64,000 nt of DNA from Actinoplanes sp. SE50/110 (lineage in GTDB: Bacteria > Actinomycetota > Actinomycetes > Mycobacteriales > Micromonosporaceae), in NCBI RefSeq assembly GCF_900119315.1, contig NZ_LT827010.1, positions 3,691,001 to 3,755,000 on the forward strand, read 5' to 3'. The translations under genes were made by a program, and so were the position numbers. Positions 19,483 through 28,979 of the stretch are shown piece after piece; position 1 is the first letter of the stretch; each line of letters begins with the position of its first letter. The notes beneath the pieces are model-generated. The model had not been told where the DNA came from. It was given only the letters and a program-made list of their open reading frames with translations, and searched no databases.

Positions 19483-20313
19483 GTGGACATCACGCGAAAG
19501 CTCGGGCAGGCGACACTGGCGGCCGTGACGGCGGCGCTGATCAACCCGGTTCCGGCCGTGGCCGCGACGCCGAAGCCGGACCATGTGGTCATCGTCGTCC
19601 TGGAGAACAAGCGGTACGACGCCATCGTCGGACCCGCCCAGACCCCGTGGATCACCGCCCTGGCCGGGCACGCGGCGAACCTGCGTGACTTCTACGCCGA
19701 GACACATCCCAGCCAGCCGAACTATCTGGCGCTGTTCTCCGGGTCGACCCAGGGCGTCACCGATGACAAGTGCCCGTACGACCTGGGAGCCCGGCCCAAC
19801 CTGGCGCGTCAGCTGATCGACGCCGGCGACAGCTTCGCCGGATACGCCGAGGGCCTGCCCCGCACGGGCTGGCGCGGCTGCGGGTCGGCCCGCTACTTCC
19901 GGCGGCACACCCCGTGGGCGAACTTCAGCAACGTGCCGTCGTCGGTCAGCCGGCCGTACTCCGCCTTCCCGTCGCACTACCGGAAGCTGCCGACCGTCTC
20001 GTTCGTGATCCCCGACGTGTGCGACGACATGCACGACTGCTCCCGGGCGACCGGCGACGCGTGGCTGCGCGAACACCTCGCCAAGTACGTGACCTGGGCC
20101 CGGACGCACAACAGCTGGTTCGTGCTCACCTTCGACGAGGACGACCGGACCGACGCCGACCACATTCCGGCCATCGTCATCGGGGTGGGGGTGCCGGCGG
20201 GCCAGTACACCGTCCGGCTCGACCACTACGACCTGCTGCACAGCCTGGAGAAGATGTACGGTCTGCCGTACCTGGGCGCGGCCGCCGCGCGTACCGGCCT
20301 GCCCTGGGTCTAG
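19483..20313 (+). CDS. Secreted phosphoesterase/acid phosphatase family protein
   Basis: 276 residues with an N-terminal export signal (basic DITRKLGQ, then a hydrophobic run ending PAVAA) and a phosphoesterase-family body (PF04185-like). The N-terminal active-site region HVVIVVLENKRYD, the ETHPSQPNYLALFSG segment and the late LTFDEDDRTDADHIP and DHYDLLHSLEKMYGLP motifs are typical of these metal-dependent hydrolases. It would act outside the cytoplasm on phosphate esters; the substrate is unknown. GTG 19483 is used; GTG 19441 is an in-frame alternative, but it would put the operator inside the coding region. The BlaI-type operator just upstream suggests induction together with the blaI-M56 pair. 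Confidence 0.8.
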   Translation: MDITRKLGQATLAAVTAALINPVPAVAATPKPDHVVIVVLENKRYDAIVGPAQTPWITALAGHAANLRDFYAETHPSQPNYLALFSGSTQGVTDDKCPYDLGARPNLARQLIDAGDSFAGYAEGLPRTGWRGCGSARYFRRHTPWANFSNVPSSVSRPYSAFPSHYRKLPTVSFVIPDVCDDMHDCSRATGDAWLREHLAKYVTWARTHNSWFVLTFDEDDRTDADHIPAIVIGVGVPAGQYTVRLDHYDLLHSLEKMYGLPYLGAAAARTGLPWV

Positions 20314-20329
20314 ATCCTGTTCCGGGTGT

Positions 20330-21220
20330 TCAGACCCAGGCCTGGGCCAGATCAACGAACGCCTCGGTGGCGACCGCGGCCACCGCGAGGAAACCGGCGG
20401 CGAGCAGGGCCGGGGCGATCAGGCGGCGGCGCAGCGTGGCGGGGGTCGCCTGGCCGAGGGCGCGGACCCGGCGGACCACCGCCCCGCCGTCGATGCCCAG
20501 CGCCGTCCCCGGCTCCGGGCCGGAGCCGGCGAGGGCGGCCCGGGCCACCGCCTTGGCGGTCAGCCGGCGGTCGCCGACGTGCGCGGCGGCCTCCTCGTCG
20601 GCCCAGCGTTCGACCAGGTAGGCGACCGCGTCCCGGACCGGGATGAGCAGCGGGTTCAGCGCGGCGGCCGCGGCGGCCACGGCGACGAGCCGGTGGTGAC
20701 GATGCTCGAGGTGGGCCTGCTCGTGGGCGAACAACACCCGCCGCTCGTCGGCGTCGAGCAGCCGCAGGATCCCGGTGGTGACCAGCAGATGCCCGGGCCG
20801 GCCGGCGGCGCCGGGCACGGCGACCGCCATCGGTTTCGCCCAGTCGGCGATGACCAGGCCGTCCTGGACCTCGCCGACGGCCCGCAACCGGCGATGCGTC
20901 GTCCAGCGCCGGCGGACGTCGACGAGCAGCCGGACCCCGGCGCCCAGCAGGAGGACCCCGGCGAGCAGAGCGACCGGCCCGGGCACCGGCTCGGGAAGCT
21001 CCAGGCCGGGGGAGTCGTCCCGGACGGACAGCGGCGGTACGTCGTCGAGCATGGTGAGCGCCAGCATGGTCAGCGACCAGGTGGACGAGACGGCGGCGAC
21101 CGCGGCGGTGGCGGCGAGGAGGCGCGCGGCCGGGCCGGGCGTGCCCCGGCCGGCGACCCGCGGCGCGATCGACGCCAGTGGCAGGGCCAGCAGCAGCGGC
21201 AGGTAGATGGCGACGGTCAT
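20330..21220 (-). CDS. M56-family (BlaR1-like) membrane metallopeptidase
   Basis: 296 residues with hydrophobic segments near 3-20, 33-57, 82-100, 180-195 and 265-285. The zinc site is His166-Glu-Gln-Ala-His170 (FAHEQAHLEHRHH), with a likely third ligand in VERWADEEAAAH. There is no C-terminal penicillin-binding sensor domain, so it is the short form found in many actinobacteria rather than a true beta-lactam receptor. In the family, the peptidase inactivates the BlaI repressor after a signal. ATG 21220 overlaps the blaI stop (ATGA), showing translational coupling. Confidence 0.88.
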   Translation of the reverse strand: MTVAIYLPLLLALPLASIAPRVAGRGTPGPAARLLAATAAVAAVSSTWSLTMLALTMLDDVPPLSVRDDSPGLELPEPVPGPVALLAGVLLLGAGVRLLVDVRRRWTTHRRLRAVGEVQDGLVIADWAKPMAVAVPGAAGRPGHLLVTTGILRLLDADERRVLFAHEQAHLEHRHHRLVAVAAAAAALNPLLIPVRDAVAYLVERWADEEAAAHVGDRRLTAKAVARAALAGSGPEPGTALGIDGGAVVRRVRALGQATPATLRRRLIAPALLAAGFLAVAAVATEAFVDLAQAWV

Positions 21221-21585
21221 GCCGGGCGCTCGGCGTCGGTGAACAGGTCACGCAGGATCGCCGCGTCGGCCGCGTCGAGGGAGGCGGCGAACTGCCGGAG
21301 CACGGCGTGCCGGTCGGTGCCGTCCGGCAGCGCGGCGCGCATCTGGGCCACCGCCGCGGCCGCCGCGTCGCGCACCGGCCAGTACACGTGCCCGCGGCCG
21401 GCGCGGCGCCGCTGCACCTGATCCTTCTCGTGCAGCCGGATCAGGATGGTCTGCACGGTGTTGTACGCCAGATCGTCGCCGACCCGCTGCTGCACCTGGG
21501 CCGGCGTCATCGGCGCGTCGGCCGCCCACAGCGACGCCATGACGGCCGCTTCCAGCGCACCGGGGCGCCGCCTGTCCTTCGTCAC
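21217..21585 (-). CDS. BlaI/MecI/CopY-family transcriptional repressor
   Basis: 122 residues with the family winged-helix (PGALEAAVMASLW, then MTPAQVQQRV, recognition helix LAYNTVQTILIRLHEKDQV and wing RRRAGRGHVYWPV) and a C-terminal dimerisation helix region. It probably represses its own operon and nearby genes through the TACA-n-TGTA operators at 21611-21625 and 19467-19481. GTG 21585 is the start; a possible -10 TAGTCT (minus strand) six bases upstream would give a leaderless transcript. Confidence 0.9.
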   Translation of the reverse strand: MTKDRRRPGALEAAVMASLWAADAPMTPAQVQQRVGDDLAYNTVQTILIRLHEKDQVQRRRAGRGHVYWPVRDAAAAAVAQMRAALPDGTDRHAVLRQFAASLDAADAAILRDLFTDAERPA

Positions 21586-21610
21586 ACCCCGAGACTATCG
21601 GGAATCACCA

Positions 21611-21625
21611 CCTACATAATGTAGG
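21611..21625. promoter_or_regulatory. BlaI-type operator in the blaI/PAP2 divergent region
   Basis: CCTACATAATGTAGG is a perfect 7-bp inverted repeat around one central A. It lies between blaI (start 21585, minus) and the truncated PAP2 gene (start 21641, plus). On the plus strand a -10-like TAAGCT (21628-21633) sits 7 bases before GTG 21641, as in leaderless actinobacterial promoters, so the operator would fall in the -10/-35 spacer. It can therefore control both directions. Confidence 0.82.
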
Positions 21626-21640
21626 GATAAGCTCGATGGC

Positions 21641-21910
21641 GTGATCGACGACGTCCGCCGCACCCGCCCCGGTCCCGCGCGGCCCGTCCTCGCCGGCTCG
21701 GCCGCCGCGTTCGTCCTGCTGACCCCCGCCGTGGCCGGCAGACTCGCCCCGCTGCTCTCCTTCGACGCCTTCGTCAGCCACCGGGCGCACACCCTGGCGC
21801 TCGCCCATCCCGCCTGGCGTTCGGCGATGGCCGCGGTGATGATCTCCCCGACGGTTTTCCTGATCGGCTACGTCGTCCCTGCGGCGGTGATCGGCATTTG
21901 TACGCCTTAG
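21641..21910 (+). pseudogene. N-terminal fragment of a PAP2-type membrane phosphatase
   Basis: An 89-residue reading frame with a basic N-terminus, a first membrane helix (VLAGSAAAFVLLTPAVAG), a periplasmic-looking segment with FDAFVSHRAHTLALAHPAWR, and a second helix (FLIGYVVPAAVIGI). This matches the beginning of PAP2 lipid-phosphatase proteins as I know them, but the protein stops before the catalytic KxxxxxxRP, PSGH and SRxxxxxHxxxD motifs. It is therefore probably a remnant truncated near 21890, where the next unrelated gene begins. It keeps a full BlaI operator and a leaderless-type promoter. A small functional membrane protein cannot be ruled out. Confidence 0.55.
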
Positions 21911-21970
21911 GCAGCGCCTCCCCCGATGAGTGCGTCCGTTGGCGGCGATCGCCGTGGATAGCCTGCTGCG

Positions 21971-22753
21971 ATGAGCGACACCCCGATTCCGGCCGATCTC
22001 GACGAGGCACTTGCCGGCCTGCTCGACATGCTCGCCGCTCCCGACCCGCGGGTGCGAGACGACCAGGCGTACTCGACGCTGGTCCGCTGGATCCGTGGCG
22101 GAGCGCTGGACACCCGTCTCACCGCACTCGGCGACATGCTGGCCGGCCGCCTCGTTCACCCGGAGATCCAGGCCCGCGCCTTCGCGCCGCTCGTCCTGGC
22201 TGCCATCGTCGATCGGGACCGGGAAACGGGAGTCCTGGACCGCGCGGCAGTGCATCGCTGGCGGGCGGCGTTCGGCGACTGGTGGCTGACCGAGGATGAC
22301 CTTCGCGGCTGGGACGAGCGGCTCGGCTGGCTGCACGCGATCGCGCACGGGGCCGACCTCGCCGGAGCCTTGGGCACCTCACCGCGGCTCGATGCGGCGG
22401 CGCTGGCCGCACTGCTCGATCTCATCGGCCGGCGGACGGTGACCCCGACCGCGTACCGGTATGCCCAGATGGAAGAGGACAGGACGGCGCGGGCACTGGT
22501 GCGGATACTGGGGCGGCCGGAGTTGACCGAGGAGGGGGCGGTCCGCTGGCTGATCCGGGTGGACGAGCTGTTCGACGGCGGTGGCCCCGGGCCGCTGCCG
22601 ATTCCGGTCGCCAACACCCTCGCGGTCCTGCGGGCGCTCTACGTCATGGCGGACCGGCATGCATTGCCGCACCGGACCGCGATCACCGACGCGACAGCGG
22701 TCCGGCTGCACGCCGCCTTCGATGCCTACCCGGTGGACAGATCGTCACCCTAG
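21971..22753 (+). CDS. DUF2785 domain protein
   Basis: 260 residues, mostly helical, with the DUF2785-type core: FAPLVLAAIVDRDRETGVLD, WWLTEDDLRGWDERLGWLHAIAHGADL and VRILGRPELTEEGAVRWLIRVDELF. No signal peptide or membrane helix. The function of this family is unknown. ATG 21971 is used. The gene begins 60 bases after the truncated PAP2 frame, so it may sit at the junction of the deletion that removed the PAP2 3' end. Confidence 0.8.
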   Translation: MSDTPIPADLDEALAGLLDMLAAPDPRVRDDQAYSTLVRWIRGGALDTRLTALGDMLAGRLVHPEIQARAFAPLVLAAIVDRDRETGVLDRAAVHRWRAAFGDWWLTEDDLRGWDERLGWLHAIAHGADLAGALGTSPRLDAAALAALLDLIGRRTVTPTAYRYAQMEEDRTARALVRILGRPELTEEGAVRWLIRVDELFDGGGPGPLPIPVANTLAVLRALYVMADRHALPHRTAITDATAVRLHAAFDAYPVDRSSP

Positions 22754-22830
22754 TGGCGGTGGGTGACCGGGTCGCCCTGCGGTCCGCGCCACCGGGTCCG
22801 GCGGCTGGAGCCCGCCGGTACACCTGACGG

Positions 22831-23118
22831 CTACCGCTCCTCGCCGGTGACACCCAGCGACGGGATCGGCGGGCTGCCGGGGACGCGCCGGTCGTAGCGT
22901 TCGATCTCCAGCTCCGCCTGCCGCACCTCCAGCGCGGTCTTGCGGTTCTGTTCCTCCGCCAGCTTCGCCTGCGCCTGCACCAGGTTGGTGTGCTCCCTGG
23001 CCATCTCCAGCTTGAACCGGTGCCGGCGGGACTGAAGGTGCTGGACGACCCCGCCGATGCTGCCGCCGAAGAACAGCAGGACCATGAAGACGTACCAGAA
23101 CACCTGACTGAACTCCAC
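22831..23118 (-). CDS. Small membrane-anchored coiled-coil protein
   Basis: 95 residues. A single membrane helix at about 5-25 (FWYVFMVLLFFGGSIGGVV) is followed by a basic stretch (HLQSRRHRFKLEM) and a long charged coiled coil (about 35-75; VQAQAKLAEEQNRKTALEV), then a Pro-rich tail. GTG 23118 is chosen because GGAGG lies 7 bases upstream. No named family; such proteins often act as membrane scaffolds, but that is inference. Confidence 0.72.
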   Translation of the reverse strand: MEFSQVFWYVFMVLLFFGGSIGGVVQHLQSRRHRFKLEMAREHTNLVQAQAKLAEEQNRKTALEVRQAELEIERYDRRVPGSPPIPSLGVTGEER

Positions 23119-23182
23119 GGCTGCCCTCCCCGAGGCCCGATGCGACGCCATCACAGTAGAGGGATCTGTCCAGCTCGATCGC

Positions 23183-24009
23183 TCAGCGCCCGACCAGGGG
23201 CAGGGTGAAGGCGCCGGACTGGATGCCGGCCGCGTCGAAGGCGGCGAACCGGAACCCGGCCGCCAGGACCGCCGCGTGCACCGCCTCCCGGATCGGGGAG
23301 CTGACCGCGCGTGGCAGGTCCTCCGGGAGCAGTTCGATCCGGGCCACGTCATCGTGGTGACGCACCCGCAGGTCGGCGAACCCGAGGTCACGCAGCGCCG
23401 CCTCGGCCCGTTCCACCTGCGCGAGCCGGTGCGGGGTGACCTCGACGAAGTGCGGGATGCGCGAGGCGAGGCAGGGCGCGGCCGGCTTGGCGGCGACCGG
23501 CAGCCCGCACTCGCGGGCGAGACGGCGTACGTCCGCCTTGCTCAGCCCGAGGTCGGCGAGCGGTCGCAGCACCCGATGCTCGGTCGCGGCCCGGGACCCG
23601 GGCCGGTCCGGGCGCCGGGCGTCGTCGGCGTTCTCGCCGTACGCCACGGCGTCCACCCGGTGCGCGGCGAGGACCTCGTCGTCGATCCGGGTGAACAGCT
23701 CGTCCTTGCAGTGGTAGCAGCGGTCCGGCCCGTTCGCGCGGTAGGCGGGCCGCTCGCCCTCGCGGGTGAGCACCTCGACGACCGGCGCGCCGATGTGCCG
23801 GGCCACCTCGTGCGCGGCGGCGCGTTCGGCCGCGGGCAGGCTCGCCGAGACGCCGAGCACGGCGAGCACCCGGCCGGGGCCGAGCGCCCGGGCGGCGAGG
23901 GCGAGCAGCAGGGCGGAGTCGACGCCGCCGGAGAACGCGACCGCGAGCCGGCCGACGCCGGTCAGCATCTTGGCGAGCTCGGTCACCACCTCGTCGGCAC
24001 CCCGCCGGC

Positions 24010-24013
<4 letters not shown>
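23183..24013 (-). CDS. larE: LarE, ATP-dependent sulfur transferase for the nickel-pincer cofactor
   Basis: 276 residues. The PP-loop SGGVDSALLL (about 29-38) binds ATP, and the PCLASRI motif carries the cysteine that in characterised LarE gives up its sulfur. DRCYHCKDELF is another family segment. LarE thiolates the pyridinium precursor of the nickel-pincer nucleotide used by lactate racemase. ATG 24013 overlaps the larA stop (ATGA), so the two are coupled. larB and larC, also needed for the cofactor, are not in this window. Confidence 0.9.
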
Positions 24014-25257
<1,244 letters not shown>

Positions 25258-25297
25258 GACCGCAGCCTGCCCTCGATGCCCGCCCGGCGGCAACCGG

Positions 25298-26143
25298 TCA
25301 CCGGAAATCGGCGGCGTGGTCGACAGCCCAGGTGGCGAAGGTCCGGGCGGGACGGCCGGTGACGTCCGCCGCGGTCGGCATGGGGTGCGGTTCGACCGGT
25401 ACCGGGGCGGCCTCCGGCTCTCCTCCGGAATAGCTCTGGAAGCCGGTGAGAAAATCGGCGGACGCGGCCGCGAAACCGCCCTGGGCCAGATACATGTCGC
25501 GGGCATGGGCCGGCGTCACGGCTTGCAGCCGGACAGGTTCGCCGAGCGCCTGACCGATGGCCGCCACCTGGTCCCGGCGGGTCAGCGTTTCCGGACCATA
25601 GAGTGTGTACGCCCGGCCGTGATGACCGTCCTCCACCAGTGCCGCCGCGGCCACCTCGGCGATGTCCCGTTCGTGGACCGGGCACCCGGCACGATCCGGG
25701 AAGGGCTCGCGGACGGTTCTCTCCGCCCGGATGGACGGCCCCCACAGCCACAGGTTGTTGAGCATGAATTCGGCCGGGCGGACGTGGGTCCACCGCATGC
25801 CGGAGGCTTCCACCGCCTGCTCGACGGGCAGGTGGAAATTCGTGTCGTAGCCGGTGGTCACCGCCCCGGACGACAGGGTGACCACCCGCTCGACGCCGGC
25901 CTGTTCGGCGAGCCGGACCACGGCGGGTGCGGTCCCGGCGTACGGGAACAGATAGAGGCGATCGATGTCCTGCAATGCCGCTCGCAGGCTGTCCGGCTGC
26001 GCCAGATCCCCCCGGACCGTTGCGGCCGCACCGGGCGCGTGACCGCCACGGCTGAGCACCCGGACCTCTGCTCCGGCCTGGAGAAGGTGTTCGACGACCA
26101 GCCTGCCCACATTCCCGGTTCCCCCGGTGACAAGGATGCGCAT
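25298..26143 (-). CDS. NmrA-like NAD(P)-binding protein (atypical SDR)
   Basis: 281 residues. The N-terminal dinucleotide-binding motif is TGGTGNVGRLV at residues 6-16, followed by VRGDLAQPDSL and VVTLSSGAV, typical of atypical short-chain dehydrogenases. The HVRPAEFMLNNLWLW segment and the HERDIAEVAAAAL stretch match the NmrA/quinone-oxidoreductase-like group. The usual catalytic YxxxK is not evident, so it may be a redox sensor rather than an enzyme. ATG 26143. It lies 40 bases upstream of larA in the same direction and could be co-transcribed. Confidence 0.85.
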   Translation of the reverse strand: MRILVTGGTGNVGRLVVEHLLQAGAEVRVLSRGGHAPGAAATVRGDLAQPDSLRAALQDIDRLYLFPYAGTAPAVVRLAEQAGVERVVTLSSGAVTTGYDTNFHLPVEQAVEASGMRWTHVRPAEFMLNNLWLWGPSIRAERTVREPFPDRAGCPVHERDIAEVAAAALVEDGHHGRAYTLYGPETLTRRDQVAAIGQALGEPVRLQAVTPAHARDMYLAQGGFAAASADFLTGFQSYSGGEPEAAPVPVEPHPMPTAADVTGRPARTFATWAVDHAADFR

Positions 26144-26210
26144 CGCGGTCACATTACCTGCGATGGTGTTATCGCCACCCGGCGCAACCGGCGAGGTGCA
26201 CAGTTGAAGC

Positions 26211-26561
26211 ATGTCCCAAGACGCTCGCCTCGCCGGCGAAATGGCGGCATCGTTGGAAAGGCTGCGCACACTCAGCGATGAGCGCCAAGCCGACCTGCGC
26301 CGCCAGCAAGAGGCCACCAGCCCCACCACCGACGCCCAGAAGCACCGCGGCCGGATCCTCGATCGACGGGACGACGCCCTCGACCGGCGTGACGACGCAC
26401 TCGACCGGCGTGACGGCGCCCTGGACCGGCGTGCCAAAGCCGTTTCCCGCCGCGATGAGGCGCTGACGCGGCGGGAAAGAACCCTCAACGACCGGCAAGC
26501 GGAGATCGAGCAGCGAGCAGAAGTCCTCGACAAGCGAGAAAGAGGCGACCAGCGGGCGTAA
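26211..26561 (+). CDS. Heptad-repeat coiled-coil protein
   Basis: 116 residues, highly charged. From about residue 50 it consists of nine consecutive seven-residue units on the pattern L-D-R-R-D-x-A (LDRRDDA, LDRRDDA, LDRRDGA, LDRRAKA, VSRRDEA, LTRRERT and more degenerate units). This gives a continuous amphipathic helix with alternating Arg/Asp and a Leu/Val/Ile/Ala stripe. There is no signal peptide or membrane segment. The function is unknown; structural or nucleic-acid-associated roles are only guesses. The DNA repeats are nearly exact for the first four units, suggesting recent expansion. Confidence 0.65.
   Translation: MSQDARLAGEMAASLERLRTLSDERQADLRRQQEATSPTTDAQKHRGRILDRRDDALDRRDDALDRRDGALDRRAKAVSRRDEALTRRERTLNDRQAEIEQRAEVLDKRERGDQRA
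26358..26441 (+). repeat. Four tandem 21-bp repeats inside the heptad protein gene
   Basis: Four consecutive 21-base units begin at 26358, 26379, 26400 and 26421. Units 2 and 3 differ at only two bases, units 1 and 4 are more diverged. Each unit encodes one heptad, so slippage would add or remove whole heptads without frameshift. Confidence 0.8.
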
Positions 26562-26708
26562 TCCTGTAGGAGGCAGCGGGGCACCTCGAGCCGGCGGAAG
26601 CCATGGCTCGCCGAAGCGCGCCGCTGGGGCGTGCCGGTACCGCGCCTGGCGGCAGCCGAGCCCTTCTTCGTGGACGGGGAACGGGCGGACGGGTAGCAGA
26701 CTCGTGGC

Positions 26709-27233
26709 ATGCCGCTGACAATCCGCTCCGCCGGCGAGGCTGATGCCGCTGCCTGCGCGGCCGTCTACCGCCCGTACGTACTGGACACCGCCATCACCTT
26801 CGAGTCCGACCCGCCGTCGGACGCCGAGATGGCCCGGCGCATCGCGGCCGCCGTCCGGTCGCACGCCTGGCTCGTCGCCGAGGACGACGGCGAGATCATC
26901 GGCTACGCGTACGCCGGTCCGTTCGCCGCCCGCCCGGCCTACCGCTGGTCGTGCGAGGTCAGCGTCTACCTGGCCGTCGGCCGCCGCCGCACGGGCGCCG
27001 GCCGCGCCCTGTACCGGTCACTGCTGCCGCGGTTGATCGATCGCGGCTACCGGGTGGCGGTGGCGAAGACGACCCTGCCCAACGAGGCGAGCATGGGCCT
27101 GCACGCGGCGCTCGGCTTCCAGCTGGTCGGCGTACACCGGAACATCGGTTGGAAGAACGGCGACTGGCACGATGTCGCCATCACCCAGCTCGACCTCGTC
27201 ACCGACAGTGAGCCACCGGTCGAACCGTGCTGA
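26709..27233 (+). CDS. GNAT N-acetyltransferase, phosphinothricin/methionine-sulfone type
   Basis: 174 residues. The Pat/MnaT-type GNAT pattern is complete: N-terminal IRSAGEADAAACAAVYRPYV, the TFESDPPSDAEM segment, YAYAGPFAARPAYRWSCEVSVYL, the acetyl-CoA loop RRRTGAGRALY, and the C-terminal GFQLVGVHRNIGWKNGDWHDV. The enzyme transfers acetyl from acetyl-CoA to the amino group of phosphinothricin-like or methionine-derivative amino acids. ATG 26709. Confidence 0.88.
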   Translation: MPLTIRSAGEADAAACAAVYRPYVLDTAITFESDPPSDAEMARRIAAAVRSHAWLVAEDDGEIIGYAYAGPFAARPAYRWSCEVSVYLAVGRRRTGAGRALYRSLLPRLIDRGYRVAVAKTTLPNEASMGLHAALGFQLVGVHRNIGWKNGDWHDVAITQLDLVTDSEPPVEPC

Positions 27234-27337
27234 CCCCGATCCGGCCCGCGGCCGGAGATTCGCCGGTGAAATAGGCGGTACAAATCGACCAGCGTTCCTG
27301 TTACTGTCCGGTAACCCGACGGTAAAGGATCTGGTCT

Positions 27338-28900
27338 ATGCGTCGTCTCGCGATCGTCCTGTCGTTGCTCATGATGTCCGTCCTGGTGATGTCCGCCCCG
27401 GCCACGGCCCGGCCGGCGGCGACCACCGGGTTCCGCTGGAACGACATCACCGCCGCCGACGGTGTGGTGCTGAAGTCCAACGTGATCGCCCCGTCCGCGC
27501 CGGGTGCCCACCCGGCGGTCGTGCTGGTGTCCAGCTGGGGATTCAACGACCTGGAGTATCTGGCGCAGGCCCGCGGGCTCGCCGAAGCCGGGTACGTGGT
27601 GCTGTCGTACACCGCTCGCGGGTTCTGGCTCTCCGGCGGGACGATCGACGTGGCCGGGCCGCGGGATGTCGCGGACGCCTCGAGCGCGGTCGACTGGCTG
27701 CTCGCGCACACCGCGGCCGACCCGGGCCGGATCGGCATCGTCGGCGTCTCCTACGGCGGTGGGATCAGCCTGCTCGCCGCGGCCCACGATCCGCGGATCC
27801 ACGCGGTGGCCTCGCTCAGCGGCTGGGCCGATCTGGCCGCCTCGATGGCCGGCGGCGACACCCGCCGGCCGCAGGCGGCATGGTTCCTGCAGGCCGCGGC
27901 ACGCCTGGTCGGGCACCCGTCGCCGGAGATGAACCAGATCCTCGACGACTACTGGGCCGACCGGAACGCCGACGCCCGGGAGCGCTGGGCGCGGGGTCGA
28001 TCCGCCCGGTACTCGATCGACGCGATCAACCGGAACCATCCGGCCGTGCTCCTCGCGCACAGCTACGGCGACAGCATCTTCCCGGCCGGGCAGATGCTCG
28101 ACTTCTACACCGCGCTGAGCACGCCGAAGCGTCTGGAACTGGCGCCGGGTGACCACGCCACGGTGGAGCTGTCCGGGCTGGCCGGCATCCCGAACCACGT
28201 GTGGACCAGCGTGCGGCGCTGGCTCGACGAATACCTGGCCGGCGTCGACACCGGCATCGGCGCCGAACCCGGCGTGGTGCTGCGTCCGCACGACTCGACG
28301 GCGGTCGAGTCGTACCGCGACGTGGCCGCTGTGTCCCCGCACACCGATCGCCTGCTGCTGGGCGCGCCGCACGGGCTGATCCCCACCGGCGATCTGGGCA
28401 CCGCGGTGCCGTCGTCGACCTGGGACCGGCAGATCCAGGCCGGCACGGACACCGTCGCCGACGGGGGAGTGGCGCTGCTGACCAACGGCCTGGAGGGCCT
28501 GACCGGCATCCTGCCGACCACGTCACTGCCGTTCGTGTCGCGCCGCGATGCCGGAGTCTGGCTGTCCGGCGCCGCGCCGGCCGGCGGCTGGCGGGTCCGC
28601 GGCGTGCCGCACCTGCACGTGTCGCTGACCTCGTCGCGGCCGGCCGGCACGGTCATCGCCTACCTGTACGACGTGAACGCCCTCGGCGTCAGCCGACTGT
28701 TCTCGCACGCGCCGGTCACCTGGCACGGGTCACCCACGGTCCTGGATCTGCCGCTGCAGGTCACCGCGTACAACCTGCCGGCCGGTCACCGGCTAGCCCT
28801 GGTCGTGGACACCAAGGACCCGCTCTACTTCGACGCGAACACGGCGGGGTCCACCATCACCTTCCACGGCGGCTCATGGCTGGACGTACCGTCGGCCTGA
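27338..28900 (+). CDS. Secreted S15/CocE-type alpha/beta hydrolase
   Basis: 520 residues. Signal peptide at residues 1-24 (MRRLAIVLSLLMMSVLVMSAPATA). The catalytic domain has the nucleophile elbow GVSYGGG near residue 147 and the late His in PGDHATVEL. The C-terminal ~180 residues form a jelly-roll typical of X-Pro dipeptidyl-peptidase/CocE enzymes (AGTVIAYLYDVNA, LPAGHRLALVVDTKDPLY). It should hydrolyse peptides or esters outside the cell. ATG 27338. Confidence 0.85.
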   Translation: MRRLAIVLSLLMMSVLVMSAPATARPAATTGFRWNDITAADGVVLKSNVIAPSAPGAHPAVVLVSSWGFNDLEYLAQARGLAEAGYVVLSYTARGFWLSGGTIDVAGPRDVADASSAVDWLLAHTAADPGRIGIVGVSYGGGISLLAAAHDPRIHAVASLSGWADLAASMAGGDTRRPQAAWFLQAAARLVGHPSPEMNQILDDYWADRNADARERWARGRSARYSIDAINRNHPAVLLAHSYGDSIFPAGQMLDFYTALSTPKRLELAPGDHATVELSGLAGIPNHVWTSVRRWLDEYLAGVDTGIGAEPGVVLRPHDSTAVESYRDVAAVSPHTDRLLLGAPHGLIPTGDLGTAVPSSTWDRQIQAGTDTVADGGVALLTNGLEGLTGILPTTSLPFVSRRDAGVWLSGAAPAGGWRVRGVPHLHVSLTSSRPAGTVIAYLYDVNALGVSRLFSHAPVTWHGSPTVLDLPLQVTAYNLPAGHRLALVVDTKDPLYFDANTAGSTITFHGGSWLDVPSA

Positions 28901-28979
28901 AGTTCCCGGACCCTACTCGTGGGTTACCGCCTCATGCGCCGGCCGGACGGGTTATACCCGTGACAGAGGTGATGTGGCG

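Noticed and set aside
26358..26441. Possible CRISPR-like array
   Set aside because: The repeats are contiguous 21-base units with no spacers and encode an in-frame heptad pattern.
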